A DNA stretch of 21,746 nucleotides from an uncultured Gemmatimonadota bacterium (GTDB lineage: Bacteria > Gemmatimonadota > Gemmatimonadetes > Gemmatimonadales > GWC2-71-9), in the NCBI GenBank assembly GCA_946887295.1, contig CAMPKP010000049.1, positions 1 to 21,746 on the forward strand, read 5' to 3'. Shown one piece after another: positions 7,487 to 15,194 of the stretch (the first letter of the stretch is position 1; each line of letters opens with the position of its first letter). Under the pieces are notes generated by a model. The model saw only the letters and a program-made list of their open reading frames with translations. It had not been told where the DNA came from and ran no database searches. Both the position numbers and the translations under genes were made by a program.

Positions 7487-10233
7487 TTGCTCGGTGCCGT
7501 CTGATTGGCGCGCCGTCGGGCCTCCGCGATCACACCCTCGGCCCGCTTGTCCGCCTCGCCGACGATCCCGGCCGCCTTGGCGTCGGCCTCCTGGCGGAGC
7601 CTGTCCGCGGCCGGTTTAGCCGCGGCCTGGAGTATCGGATTGGTCGCCTTGGCCGTCAGGGCGTCCGCCTGCTGATAGCCCTCCTGCTTCACCTTCTCCG
7701 ACAGCGCCTGGGCCTCCTTGCGGATCGCCGCGGCCTGCTGCTCCGCCTCCTGCACCAGCTTCGTCGCCTCCGCCGAGAGCTTCTGGGTAGCGGCCTCGCG
7801 CACCGCCTTTCCGGCCTGTTCCTTCGCCGAGGCGACCACGCTGCCCACGTCGGTCTTGACCGAGGGATTGGTGACCGTGCCGGTGAGCTGAATGCCCAGC
7901 GCGATCTCCGGCGCCGCCTGGAGGTCTATCCCGGCGCCGCCCGCCCGCGCCACCAGCCCCGCCACGGCCTGGTTGGCCGCGTCACCCAGCTCCGAGCGGG
8001 GCACCTTGAGACGAAGATCGTAGCTCAGCGACTGGTCGAGCCCGTTGGAGCCGCTCACGTTCATGGTGGACTTCCCCAGGTTCACCGCGAACGGGTCCAC
8101 GTGCAGCCGGCCATCCCTGATCTGGAACGCCGTGCGGATCGCCTTCATCGTCGGATCGTCGAGAAACTGGAGCTTGGTCAGGTCCACGACCTTGTCCAGG
8201 GCCGGGAAGTCCTGCAGCACGAGCTGCGAGGTCTGGAGCGACCCGCGCCCGTCCAGGCCCTCGAAGAGGGGCATCATGTTCTTGCCCAGCGCCCCGTTCA
8301 CCTTGAGGTCGGTGGAGAAGTTGCCCCGGGCGTACTTGGCCACTGGAGCCAGCATCTGGACCGTGGTGAGCGCCTCGAACGCGGACGGGATGTCCACTTT
8401 GGTCATCCTGAGCCCGACGTCGAACGTCGGCTTGGCCGGGTTCGTCGTCTCGTAGAAGCCGGTCACCCCGATCTGCCCGCCCAGCGTGTTCAGCCGGAAG
8501 TCCTCCAGCGTGACGCGCTGGTCCTTGATGCGGAGCCGGCCGCGCGCATCGGTCATCTTCAGTCCGCCGTACGCCAGCTCCCCGACCGTCGCGTCCAGCC
8601 CGAAGTCGATTCTGGGCGGCACCGGAATGATCTGGAGATCGCCCCCGCCGGACCGCCACTCGTCCAGGTTGAAGCGGCTGCTGCGCACCGTCGCGCTTCC
8701 GCGAAGCACGTCATCGCGGAGAACGAAGCCGAGAAGATTCTCGAGGGAGCCCGAAGCCTGGAGGTCGCTGCTGCCGATGGAGCCGCTGAAGGACCTGAGC
8801 TCCGCATGCTGCGGGGCTAGGCGGAGCGAGGCCTCCTCGATCGCCAGGGGGTGAGGCAGGTTGTCGCCCTTCACCGTGAGGTTCCCCACGTCCAGGCTCC
8901 CGCTTGCATCCACCTTGTCGTACTGTCGGGTGTCGATGTACGACATGCGGGTGCGCACCGCCGCGTCCGCGGCGACCGTCCCCGCCAGCTCGTCGATGCC
9001 CTCCAGCTTCATGGTGCGCCGGACGTCCGCGAGATCCAGCTTGCCCTTCACGCGCAGATCGAGATCCGGGTCGGACACAGGCGTTCGCAGCACCATCCTC
9101 GCGTCCACCGGGTCGCGCCCGACGACCACGTGGAAGCGCTGCAGCTTCACGACGGTGCTGTCGACGTCCCCGCCGGGGTTGTCGATCGAGAGATCCACGA
9201 AGATGTCGCGCGCCGGCAGCGGGAGGTCGGGATAGCGGAAGGCACCGTTGTCCACTTTGGTGTTCAGCGCGAACGACGGAAAGGCGCTGTCGCCGTACGT
9301 GCCCTTGACCCGACCGGAGACCGCGATCTTGCCGGAGGCCTGCACCGACTGGAAATCGCGGGCATAGATCGCCGGCACCAGCGAGAGGATGTGCCTGAAC
9401 TCGGTGCTGGGCGCCTCGAACGCGAGGTCGAGGCCGATGTCCTTGCCGATCGTGGAGGCCGAGCCGGAGGCGGCGAGCCGCAGATCGTTGAGCCGCAGCT
9501 CCGTGTCCCCGAGGGTGAATGACTTCCGGGCCAGGTCGGCCTGGACGTCGGCGTCGAGGTCGAGCTTCACCCGGTTCAGATAGGGGATGCCGGCGAAGGT
9601 GACGCTCACCTGGTCCGAGCCGGCCCGGGTGCTGATGCCGACCTGGTCCTGGCTGAAGTCGCCGCTCAGGGACTGGTCGTAGCCGACCAACGTGGCCTTC
9701 AGCCCGGCCTGCCGGTTGTCGAAGGCCACCGCGCCATCGACGATCTCGAAGCGCCGGAGGCTGATCGCGACCGGCTTCGAGGCCTGCGGCTGGGCCTGCG
9801 CCTCCGGAGTCTCCTTGGTGATGTCCCAGCTGGCGGTGCCGTCCTCGAGCTTGACCAGGCTCAGCCGCGGCTGGTCCAGCTCGACGGAGCGCACCACGAT
9901 CGGCGCTCCGCCCCCGCCAAGCGTGCTTCGCAGCACGCTGAACAGGTCCAGCGCCACGCCCAGGTGCCGGATCGAGGCGAGGGTGTCACCCTGGAAGCGG
10001 CCGATCCCGGCGACCGTGAGGTCATTCAGCCGGAGGGTGAGGTCGGGGAAGTTCCGGAAGAAGGTGAGGCCGGCATCGCGCCACTCCACCCGGGCGTTCA
10101 CGCTCCGGTTCACCTCCGTCTTCACCCGCTGCTCGATCCGGTCGCGGAAGAGGAGTGGGAGGACGACCAGCAGGCCGACCACGAGCACGATCAGCCCGCC
10201 GATCACAGCGAGAATTCGGGTGCGACGTCGCAT
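7483..10233 (-). CDS. AsmA-family (AsmA/TamB-like) envelope protein with a charged helical C-terminal tail
   Basis: The 916-aa product has one N-terminal transmembrane helix (about residues 7-29) after a short MRRRTR positive patch, then a long region of beta-strand repeats typical of AsmA proteins (SVNARVEWRDAGLTFF and FPDLTLRLNDLTVAGIGRF near the N-terminus; SLSYDLRLKVP near residue 760). AsmA-like proteins are thought to be inner-membrane-anchored periplasmic bridges for lipid movement to the outer membrane. The last 100 residues differ: an alanine/glutamate/lysine-rich segment with repeated EAxxxA heptads and no stable beta pattern, probably coiled coil. AGGGG at 10239-10243 precedes ATG 10233 by 5 bases. 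It lies 30 bases behind the LVIVD gene and overlaps the exonuclease gene by 4 bases. Confidence 0.85.
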   Translation of the reverse strand: MRRRTRILAVIGGLIVLVVGLLVVLPLLFRDRIEQRVKTEVNRSVNARVEWRDAGLTFFRNFPDLTLRLNDLTVAGIGRFQGDTLASIRHLGVALDLFSVLRSTLGGGGAPIVVRSVELDQPRLSLVKLEDGTASWDITKETPEAQAQPQASKPVAISLRRFEIVDGAVAFDNRQAGLKATLVGYDQSLSGDFSQDQVGISTRAGSDQVSVTFAGIPYLNRVKLDLDADVQADLARKSFTLGDTELRLNDLRLAASGSASTIGKDIGLDLAFEAPSTEFRHILSLVPAIYARDFQSVQASGKIAVSGRVKGTYGDSAFPSFALNTKVDNGAFRYPDLPLPARDIFVDLSIDNPGGDVDSTVVKLQRFHVVVGRDPVDARMVLRTPVSDPDLDLRVKGKLDLADVRRTMKLEGIDELAGTVAADAAVRTRMSYIDTRQYDKVDASGSLDVGNLTVKGDNLPHPLAIEEASLRLAPQHAELRSFSGSIGSSDLQASGSLENLLGFVLRDDVLRGSATVRSSRFNLDEWRSGGGDLQIIPVPPRIDFGLDATVGELAYGGLKMTDARGRLRIKDQRVTLEDFRLNTLGGQIGVTGFYETTNPAKPTFDVGLRMTKVDIPSAFEALTTVQMLAPVAKYARGNFSTDLKVNGALGKNMMPLFEGLDGRGSLQTSQLVLQDFPALDKVVDLTKLQFLDDPTMKAIRTAFQIRDGRLHVDPFAVNLGKSTMNVSGSNGLDQSLSYDLRLKVPRSELGDAANQAVAGLVARAGGAGIDLQAAPEIALGIQLTGTVTNPSVKTDVGSVVASAKEQAGKAVREAATQKLSAEATKLVQEAEQQAAAIRKEAQALSEKVKQEGYQQADALTAKATNPILQAAAKPAADRLRQEADAKAAGIVGEADKRAEGVIAEARRRANQTAPSK

Positions 10234-10263
10234 GTGTACCCCTATGACTTCAGCAGCGCGGCC

Positions 10264-12261
10264 TCATTCGCCGTGCGCCAGCCCCGGTGCGGCCGCCAGC
10301 TGCTTCACCGTCTCCGCCAGCGTCCGCACCTTGGCCGAATCGTTTGCTCCCTTGGCGCCCTGCAGCCTCGCCGCCAGCTGCGTCAACCCATCGCGCCGCT
10401 CGGTATCCGAGGCCTTCTCCGCCGCCGCGAGCGACGCCCGCGCGGCCGAGATCTCTCCCGCTTCGAGCCCCTTCGACCGCTCGAGCTGGTCGAGATAGGC
10501 CCGCGCCAGCGCGAACGTCGCCGGCCAGACGAACTTGCGCTGGCCCTGCACGTTGTAGGCGTCGAAGCGCACCGACTTGGCCGCGTCGATCTCGTTCTGG
10601 GACACGAACGCGCTCGGCGTCAGCTCGAAGATGTCGAGACCGCGCGCCATCTCGGACCCGACGATGACGCCGTTGTACCAGTAGGTGGACCAGTAGCCTC
10701 CGCTGGCCAGCCTCGTGGAATCCACCGGCCCGCGGTCGAAGAAGGCGATCTCCACCGGGCGAGCCGCGTCGGTCCAGTCGAACACCGAGAGGCCCCCCTG
10801 ATACCAGGCCTGCACCATGACGTCGCGGCCGGGGATCGGGATCAGCGACCCGTTGTGCGCCACGCAGGTCTCCTGCGCCGTCTGCGGGGCCGGCAGCTTG
10901 TAATAGCTCCTGAATTTCAGGCTCCGGCCCTCGATCGCGAAGATGGCATCGGCACCCCACTCACGCTTGTCCGTCACCCGGCACTTCGGCTGGGACCCGC
11001 CGCCCCACTCGTCGGAGAAGAGGACCTTGGTCCCGTCGTTGTTGAACGTCGCCGAGTGCCAGTAGGAGAAGTTGGAGTCGGCCACCTCGGCGATGCGCAC
11101 CGGACGCACCGGATCCCGAATGTCCAGCAGCAGTCCATAGCCCTCGCAGGCGCCGCCGCCGAGCCCGATCGCCGGGTAGAGGGTGATGTCGTGGCACTGG
11201 GTAGGACCGGCGGTGCTGTCGGGCTCGACTCCCTCCATGGCGCTGATGAAATGGGGCAGCGCCTGGCGCAGCAGCGCGCTGTCCGCGGCGGTCGGGGCAC
11301 CGCTCCCGTTTCGGGACCGGACGATCTGGCCGAGGATCGTGTCGGCGTCCTCGTCGTCGAGGATCCGCTCCCTGCCGCCGAGCATGAAGGTGAACCGTCC
11401 CGCTGCCTTGGCGTCGGCCAGCTCCTTCGCCGCCGCGGCGCTGTCCTCCGGGGTGTCGCCGTGCTCCGCTGGAGCCTTCAGGTTGTCGAAGATCCTGGGC
11501 GAGCTGACGATCGCCGCCTGCTCCGGGTGGTCCACCGGCACCTTGATGACCTCGATGCGGAACCACGCCGTGTTGGGATCCTCGTTGGGCATCGCGGCGA
11601 CGCAGCCGGCGAGCTCGCTCGGGGACCGCACCATGGACGAGCCCGAGATGTAGACGTAGACGCTCGCCGAGTCCCTGGGGTCGACCAGCACCGAGTGGGT
11701 ATGGGAGCCGCGGCAGGTCTGCACGTTGCCGACGTTCCGCGGGTGGCGGATGTCGCTGATGTCGAAGATCCGGAGCCCCCGCAGGCGCTCGGTGCTGACC
11801 GTGTCCTGGACGCCCTGGGTCCCGCAGTCGAGCCGGGCGGAGAGATCCTCGCCGGAGACGAAGAGCAGGTTCCGATAGACGGAGACGTCGCTCTGCGATG
11901 CCGGACAGACGTACGAGGTCGTGAGCGTGGGCCGGCTCGGATCCTCGATGTCCCAGACCTGGAAGCCGTTGTAGTTGCCCTGAATGGCATACTTGCCGGT
12001 GAAGGCCAGGTCGGAGTTGGTGATCCCTGCGAACTGCTCCGGGGACGGGGTCTCGGAGATCACACGCAGGTTCCACACCGCCTCCCCCGCGTCATGCAGC
12101 CCCGCGCGGAGACCGACTCTCGGATCGGGGCTCGGCGCCTGGGCGGACCTGCCGCCGACCGGCGCCGGGCTTCCGGCGTTGGACGAGCTCGAGCCGGCGC
12201 AGCCGGCGAGGAGGGCGAGGCCGGCGGCGGGCAGAAACGGCAGGGATCTGGAGAATGACAT
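10264..12261 (-). CDS. LVIVD-repeat beta-propeller lipoprotein
   Basis: The 665-aa product has a lipoprotein signal (LALLAGC, Cys21) and repeated units resembling LVIVD repeats: NGFQVWDIEDPSRP (98-111), GLRIFDISDIRHP (162-174), GLLLDIRDPVRP (376-387), GLSVFDWTDAARP (490-502) and GLDIFELTPSAF (541-552). These predict a surface or periplasmic beta-propeller. Conserved SHTHSVLVDP, QCHDITLYP and WHSATFNNDGTKVLFSDEW loops contain His/Asp residues that could bind metal, which is an inference. A helical insert at about 267-352 interrupts the propeller, and the last 110 residues are helical. Function is unknown. AAGGGA upstream of ATG 12261 (7-base spacing) supports the start. It follows the DUF305 gene by 21 bases. 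Confidence 0.82.
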   Translation of the reverse strand: MSFSRSLPFLPAAGLALLAGCAGSSSSNAGSPAPVGGRSAQAPSPDPRVGLRAGLHDAGEAVWNLRVISETPSPEQFAGITNSDLAFTGKYAIQGNYNGFQVWDIEDPSRPTLTTSYVCPASQSDVSVYRNLLFVSGEDLSARLDCGTQGVQDTVSTERLRGLRIFDISDIRHPRNVGNVQTCRGSHTHSVLVDPRDSASVYVYISGSSMVRSPSELAGCVAAMPNEDPNTAWFRIEVIKVPVDHPEQAAIVSSPRIFDNLKAPAEHGDTPEDSAAAAKELADAKAAGRFTFMLGGRERILDDEDADTILGQIVRSRNGSGAPTAADSALLRQALPHFISAMEGVEPDSTAGPTQCHDITLYPAIGLGGGACEGYGLLLDIRDPVRPVRIAEVADSNFSYWHSATFNNDGTKVLFSDEWGGGSQPKCRVTDKREWGADAIFAIEGRSLKFRSYYKLPAPQTAQETCVAHNGSLIPIPGRDVMVQAWYQGGLSVFDWTDAARPVEIAFFDRGPVDSTRLASGGYWSTYWYNGVIVGSEMARGLDIFELTPSAFVSQNEIDAAKSVRFDAYNVQGQRKFVWPATFALARAYLDQLERSKGLEAGEISAARASLAAAEKASDTERRDGLTQLAARLQGAKGANDSAKVRTLAETVKQLAAAPGLAHGE

Positions 12262-12282
12262 GCGGGTTTCCCTTGGAGGTGG

Positions 12283-12897
12283 TCAGGAAGAGCGCCCGCC
12301 GGCCGGAAGGCCGGCCAGCATGCGCTCCATTCGGGCGATCTCGGTGGTCTGATCGACGCTCACGTCGTTGGCGAGCTTGAACACGGTCTGGTCCCGGGCG
12401 GCACCAGGGGTGCCGAACAGCTCCTTCACCATCGTGACGGCGCCACGGTGATGCTGAATCATGTAGGTGAGGAAGAGCCGATCGAACTCCGGCCCCCTCG
12501 CCGCATCGAGCTGCTTCAACTGGGCGTCCGTCAGCATGCCGGGCATGAGGTGGCCCCCGTGCGCCGAGTGGCCACCCTGCTCGGCCGGCCGCCCGCGATC
12601 GCGCAGCCACTGCTGCATGCTGGCGATCTCATCCTGCTGTCCGTTGATGATCCGCTCGGCCAGCCGGAGCACCGCAGGGCCGGCTCCGTGGGTCGGTGCC
12701 CAACCGGCCATGACCAGAGCCTGGGAGTGATGGCCGATCATGTCCGACATGAATCGCGCATCCGCCTCGGTAGAGGGGTACTGCCCCGCGGACCGTGGTG
12801 AAGCCGGAGCCGGAGCTCGGCTGGTACCGGCGCAGGCGGCTAGGAGCAGCGAGAGGAGAAGTGGCTTGGCGATCGAAGGAAACCGGGGTGGGACCAT
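12283..12897 (-). CDS. DUF305 (CopM-like) lipoprotein
   Basis: The 204-aa product has a signal peptide ending LLLAAC (Cys22) and two copies of the DUF305 helix-pair signature: RFMSDMIGHHSQALVMA (49-65) and FLTYMIQHHRGAVTMV (142-157), with a histidine-rich stretch HSAHGGH between them. DUF305 proteins are four-helix, ferritin-like folds; some bind copper or silver in the periplasm, and the paired HH motifs and Met/His content here fit metal binding. The frame is open 44 codons further upstream, but ATG 12897 gives a normal signal peptide start. It is probably the first gene of a five-gene minus-strand operon. A palindrome lies 3 bases upstream of the start codon. Confidence 0.87.
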   Translation of the reverse strand: MVPPRFPSIAKPLLLSLLLAACAGTSRAPAPASPRSAGQYPSTEADARFMSDMIGHHSQALVMAGWAPTHGAGPAVLRLAERIINGQQDEIASMQQWLRDRGRPAEQGGHSAHGGHLMPGMLTDAQLKQLDAARGPEFDRLFLTYMIQHHRGAVTMVKELFGTPGAARDQTVFKLANDVSVDQTTEIARMERMLAGLPAGGRSS

Positions 12898-12900
12898 ACT

Positions 12901-12916
12901 GAAGGATACATCCTTC
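12901..12916. promoter_or_regulatory. Palindrome at the DUF305 translation start
   Basis: GAAGGATACATCCTTC is a perfect 7-bp inverted repeat with a 2-base centre, ending 3 bases before the start codon on the minus strand. As DNA it could be a dimeric repressor site. As RNA the GAAGGA and UCCUUC halves can pair over a 4-base loop and hide the only Shine-Dalgarno-like sequence. Confidence 0.45.
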
Positions 12917-12940
12917 CTGACCGGTGGCACCTGAAGGGAG

Positions 12941-12986
12941 GCTCGTCGCGCGAGTCGGCGGGCGCTCGTCGCGCGATTCCGCGGGC
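12941..12986. repeat. Two tandem copies of a 23-bp repeat upstream of the DUF305 operon
   Basis: Copies at 12941-12963 and 12964-12986 share 21 of 23 bases; both start GCTCGTCGCGCGA and end GCGGGC. A third degenerate start (GCTCGGCGCC) follows at 12987. They lie 44 bases upstream of the DUF305 start codon in the divergent regulatory region. Confidence 0.7.
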
Positions 12987-13040
12987 GCTCGGCGCCGGCG
13001 TGAGCAAGGGCTCGCTCACAAATCTGCATATACTCGCCCT

Positions 13041-13067
13041 TGCCAAATGCGCTTGCCCTGCCAAATG
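13041..13067. repeat. Direct repeat TGCCAAATG with 18-base periodicity
   Basis: TGCCAAATG occurs at 13041-13049 and 13059-13067, start-to-start 18 bases, in the divergent spacer. It overlaps the candidate promoter of the metalloprotease gene, as an activator or repressor site would. Confidence 0.5.
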
Positions 13068-13081
13068 TCGCGGCATAAGAT
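13053..13081 (+). promoter_or_regulatory. Candidate promoter of the metalloprotease lipoprotein gene
   Basis: TTGCCC (13053-13058) and TAAGAT (13076-13081) are each 4/6 matches to the -35 and -10 consensus, with the ideal 17-base spacing, about 100 bases upstream of ATG 13180. Confidence 0.4.
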
Positions 13082-13179
13082 GGGGAGCCGTCGCGACGGC
13101 ATCGTCCTCCCGCAGCTCAGTGCGTTTTCCGCGTCCCTAGTTCAGATCCTCGGATCTCCCCCTAGAAGGAGACTGCTTC

Positions 13180-14340
13180 ATGAGAAGAAGCCCCTGGCTC
13201 GGCTTGTGCTTTGCCATCGCGCTCGGCACCATCGGGTGTCAAGATCAGAGCTCCTCACCGACCGCCCCGCCCGTAGGCAGCACCCCGCAATCCAGCCTGA
13301 AGTCCAGCAGCCTCTACGGCCTGGAGCGCGGCCGGATCAAGCTGTCCGCGGAGTCGCGGATGAGCGACCAGTACCTGGCCGACGTAGTCCGCGGCGCGAT
13401 CAACCCCGGCGACTACGTGTGTTCCACCGCGACGCAGGTCAGGAGCTGGCTCACCGCCGAGGTCAACAAGGTCGACCCGGACATCTTCGGCCTGCTCTAC
13501 GACGACCTGCTCGCCGACCTGGTCGTGACCTACGAGGCACTCCTGTTCCAGACCGAAGACACGCCCCAGTACTTCGGCTACAACGGGGAATACACCAAGG
13601 TCATGCTCAAGACGGAGAGGGACGTCAAGGGCTTCTGGGACATCCGCTCGGACGACATCCAGCTGCTCGGCATGCACGGCACCATGCTGCTGGATGAGGC
13701 CCGGGTCGCCGCGACCTACAGCTCGTTCGTCTTCGGTGTCCCTCCCGACGACGCCGCGCTCTTCGCCTCGTTGATCCACGACGCGATCCTCGCGGACCCG
13801 GCATTGAACGGCGGCAATCACCCGATCTTCACGTTCAACGCCTTCGCGTTCTCCAGCGATGTGCTGCCGATCGAGGACAAGATCGTGATGGGCGACGGGA
13901 TTCTGGCCGGCTTCGCGGCGCTCGGCTTCGGTGACGTGGCGCCCCAGGCGGTCTACGCCCATGAGTTCGCGCACCACATCCAGTACGAGAACGAATACTT
14001 CGACGATGACGTCCCGGGCGCAACGACCGATGCGGAGTTTACCCGGTACACCGAGCTGATGGCCGACGCGATGGCCGCCTACTACCTCACGCACAAGCGC
14101 GGGGGGACGATGAACCAGAAGCGCGTCGAGCAGTTCCTCCAGGTCTACTTCCAGATCGGGGATTGCTCGTTCACCAATCCGGGCCATCACGGCACGCCCA
14201 ATCAGCGTCTGGCGGCCGCGCGGTTTGGATTCGAGGTGGCGGATCAGGCCCAGAAGCAGGGGCACATCCTCACCTCGGAGCAGTTCCACGCTCTGTTCGT
14301 GACGGAGTACCCGGCGATCGTCGCGCCCGACGCGCGGTGA
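13180..14340 (+). CDS. Putative zinc metallopeptidase lipoprotein (HExxH, YpfJ-like)
   Basis: The 386-aa product has a lipoprotein signal (ALGTIGC, Cys20). The zinc motif HEFAHHIQ (261-268) is followed by ELMADAMAAYY (292-302), whose glutamate is placed to be the third zinc ligand, and by HGTPNQRLAAARFG (337-350), resembling the HGTxxQR motif near the end of neutral zinc metallopeptidases of the YpfJ type. The 240-residue N-terminal half matches no family I recognise. It is presumably membrane-anchored and faces the periplasm or cell surface. AAGGAG (13166-13171) lies 8 bases from the ATG. Substrate is unknown. Transcribed alone, divergent from the DUF305 operon, it ends at a strong hairpin. 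Confidence 0.75.
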   Translation: MRRSPWLGLCFAIALGTIGCQDQSSSPTAPPVGSTPQSSLKSSSLYGLERGRIKLSAESRMSDQYLADVVRGAINPGDYVCSTATQVRSWLTAEVNKVDPDIFGLLYDDLLADLVVTYEALLFQTEDTPQYFGYNGEYTKVMLKTERDVKGFWDIRSDDIQLLGMHGTMLLDEARVAATYSSFVFGVPPDDAALFASLIHDAILADPALNGGNHPIFTFNAFAFSSDVLPIEDKIVMGDGILAGFAALGFGDVAPQAVYAHEFAHHIQYENEYFDDDVPGATTDAEFTRYTELMADAMAAYYLTHKRGGTMNQKRVEQFLQVYFQIGDCSFTNPGHHGTPNQRLAAARFGFEVADQAQKQGHILTSEQFHALFVTEYPAIVAPDAR

Positions 14341-14354
14341 TCTGAAGCACGACC

Positions 14355-14382
14355 GGGCGCGGTTCCAGAGTGGACCGCGCCC
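14355..14382. terminator. Strong hairpin between converging metalloprotease and TonB-type genes
   Basis: GGGCGCGGTTCCA (14355-14367) pairs with TGGACCGCGCCC (14371-14382) with one bulged T and a GAG loop, 14 bases after the metalloprotease stop. No T run follows in either direction. Its position between converging genes suggests a shared terminator. Confidence 0.55.
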
Positions 14383-14399
14383 GCCCGCCGCCGCTCGCT

Positions 14400-15107
14400 T
14401 CAGCTGATCTCTTCGGCGACCAGGGACGGGCGAGCGATCTGGAAGCGGAACCGTTGCTCGACCAGCTGCCGGACCGCTTTTCCTCCCCGCCGCGCCGGCC
14501 GGAAGCGCATGCCGCCCAGGGCGGTGCGCACCGACTCGGTGAAGCGCGGATCGTCGCTCAGCTTCACCTGGATCGTCGACGTGTCCACCAGACCCGCCGT
14601 GTCCACGACATACGTGGCGCGAACCTGCCCTTCCGTCCCCACCGCGAGGAGATCGCGAGGGTACACCGGCGCGGCGCTGCCGGCGTAGCGTTCCACCGTC
14701 TCGTCCACCTCGAGCACGCTGAAGACGGTGTCCGGCACATAGGGAGAGCTCGGGCCGAACGGGAGCCGGCTCCGGGCGCCGCTCCCCTTCCCCGACCTCC
14801 GGGCGCCGAACGTCTGCTTTCGGATGGCGTCGCCCACGCTCGGCTGCATGAGGCTCTTCCCATCCTTCGGGTCTCCGCCCAGCCTGCCCCACTGGATGAT
14901 GTCGGTCTGGCGCGCTCGAACGTCCACCCGGTCGGGCGGGAGGAGGAAGAACACCCTGGCCTCGCGCTCGTCGGCCGGGATCCGTGGCCCACCCTCCGAG
15001 ACGGCCAGGGCGAGGCACACGAGTCCCGCATGTGCCAGGACGCTCGCGCAGGCACATTCGGTGGATCGGAGCAAGCTCCGGTCGGATTCCAGGAGAGTGG
15101 AGTGCAT
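14400..15107 (-). CDS. TonB-family protein (C-terminal TonB domain)
   Basis: From ATG 15107 the product is 235 aa, with a probable transmembrane helix at about 22-37 (ASVLAHAGLVCLALAV). The C-terminal TonB domain (about 135-225) contains APVYPRDLL, GQVRATYVVDTAGLVDTST and ALGGMRFRPAR, the usual YP and FRPA motifs. TonB proteins carry inner-membrane energy to outer-membrane transporters, but the linker here lacks the long Pro-rich spacer, and many such proteins are stand-alone TonB-C proteins of unknown role. Alternative starts are ATG 15176 and GTG 15185, which would add 23-26 residues before the helix. None has a clear Shine-Dalgarno sequence, so the start is uncertain. No receptor or exbBD is adjacent. 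Confidence 0.72.
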   Translation of the reverse strand: MHSTLLESDRSLLRSTECACASVLAHAGLVCLALAVSEGGPRIPADEREARVFFLLPPDRVDVRARQTDIIQWGRLGGDPKDGKSLMQPSVGDAIRKQTFGARRSGKGSGARSRLPFGPSSPYVPDTVFSVLEVDETVERYAGSAAPVYPRDLLAVGTEGQVRATYVVDTAGLVDTSTIQVKLSDDPRFTESVRTALGGMRFRPARRGGKAVRQLVEQRFRFQIARPSLVAEEIS

Positions 15108-15194
15108 GCCAGGGCCGCCAGACGGATCGAGCCGCCGAACGCCGATGCCATAAAATATTGACGAAGGTCGCACCATGAAGCGCACGCGTCCCGG

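Noticed and set aside
9964..12258. 764-codon plus-strand frame opposite the LVIVD and AsmA genes
   Set aside because: It is the antisense shadow of two well-supported minus-strand genes; its translation is Arg/His/Val/Asp-rich without domains.
12898..13029. N-terminal extension of the DUF305 protein
   Set aside because: It would translate the 23-bp repeats into Arg/Ala-rich sequence and bury the lipoprotein signal 44 residues inside.
13255..15057. 600-codon minus-strand frame across the metalloprotease and TonB-type genes
   Set aside because: Crosses two supported genes and a hairpin, and shows no domain.
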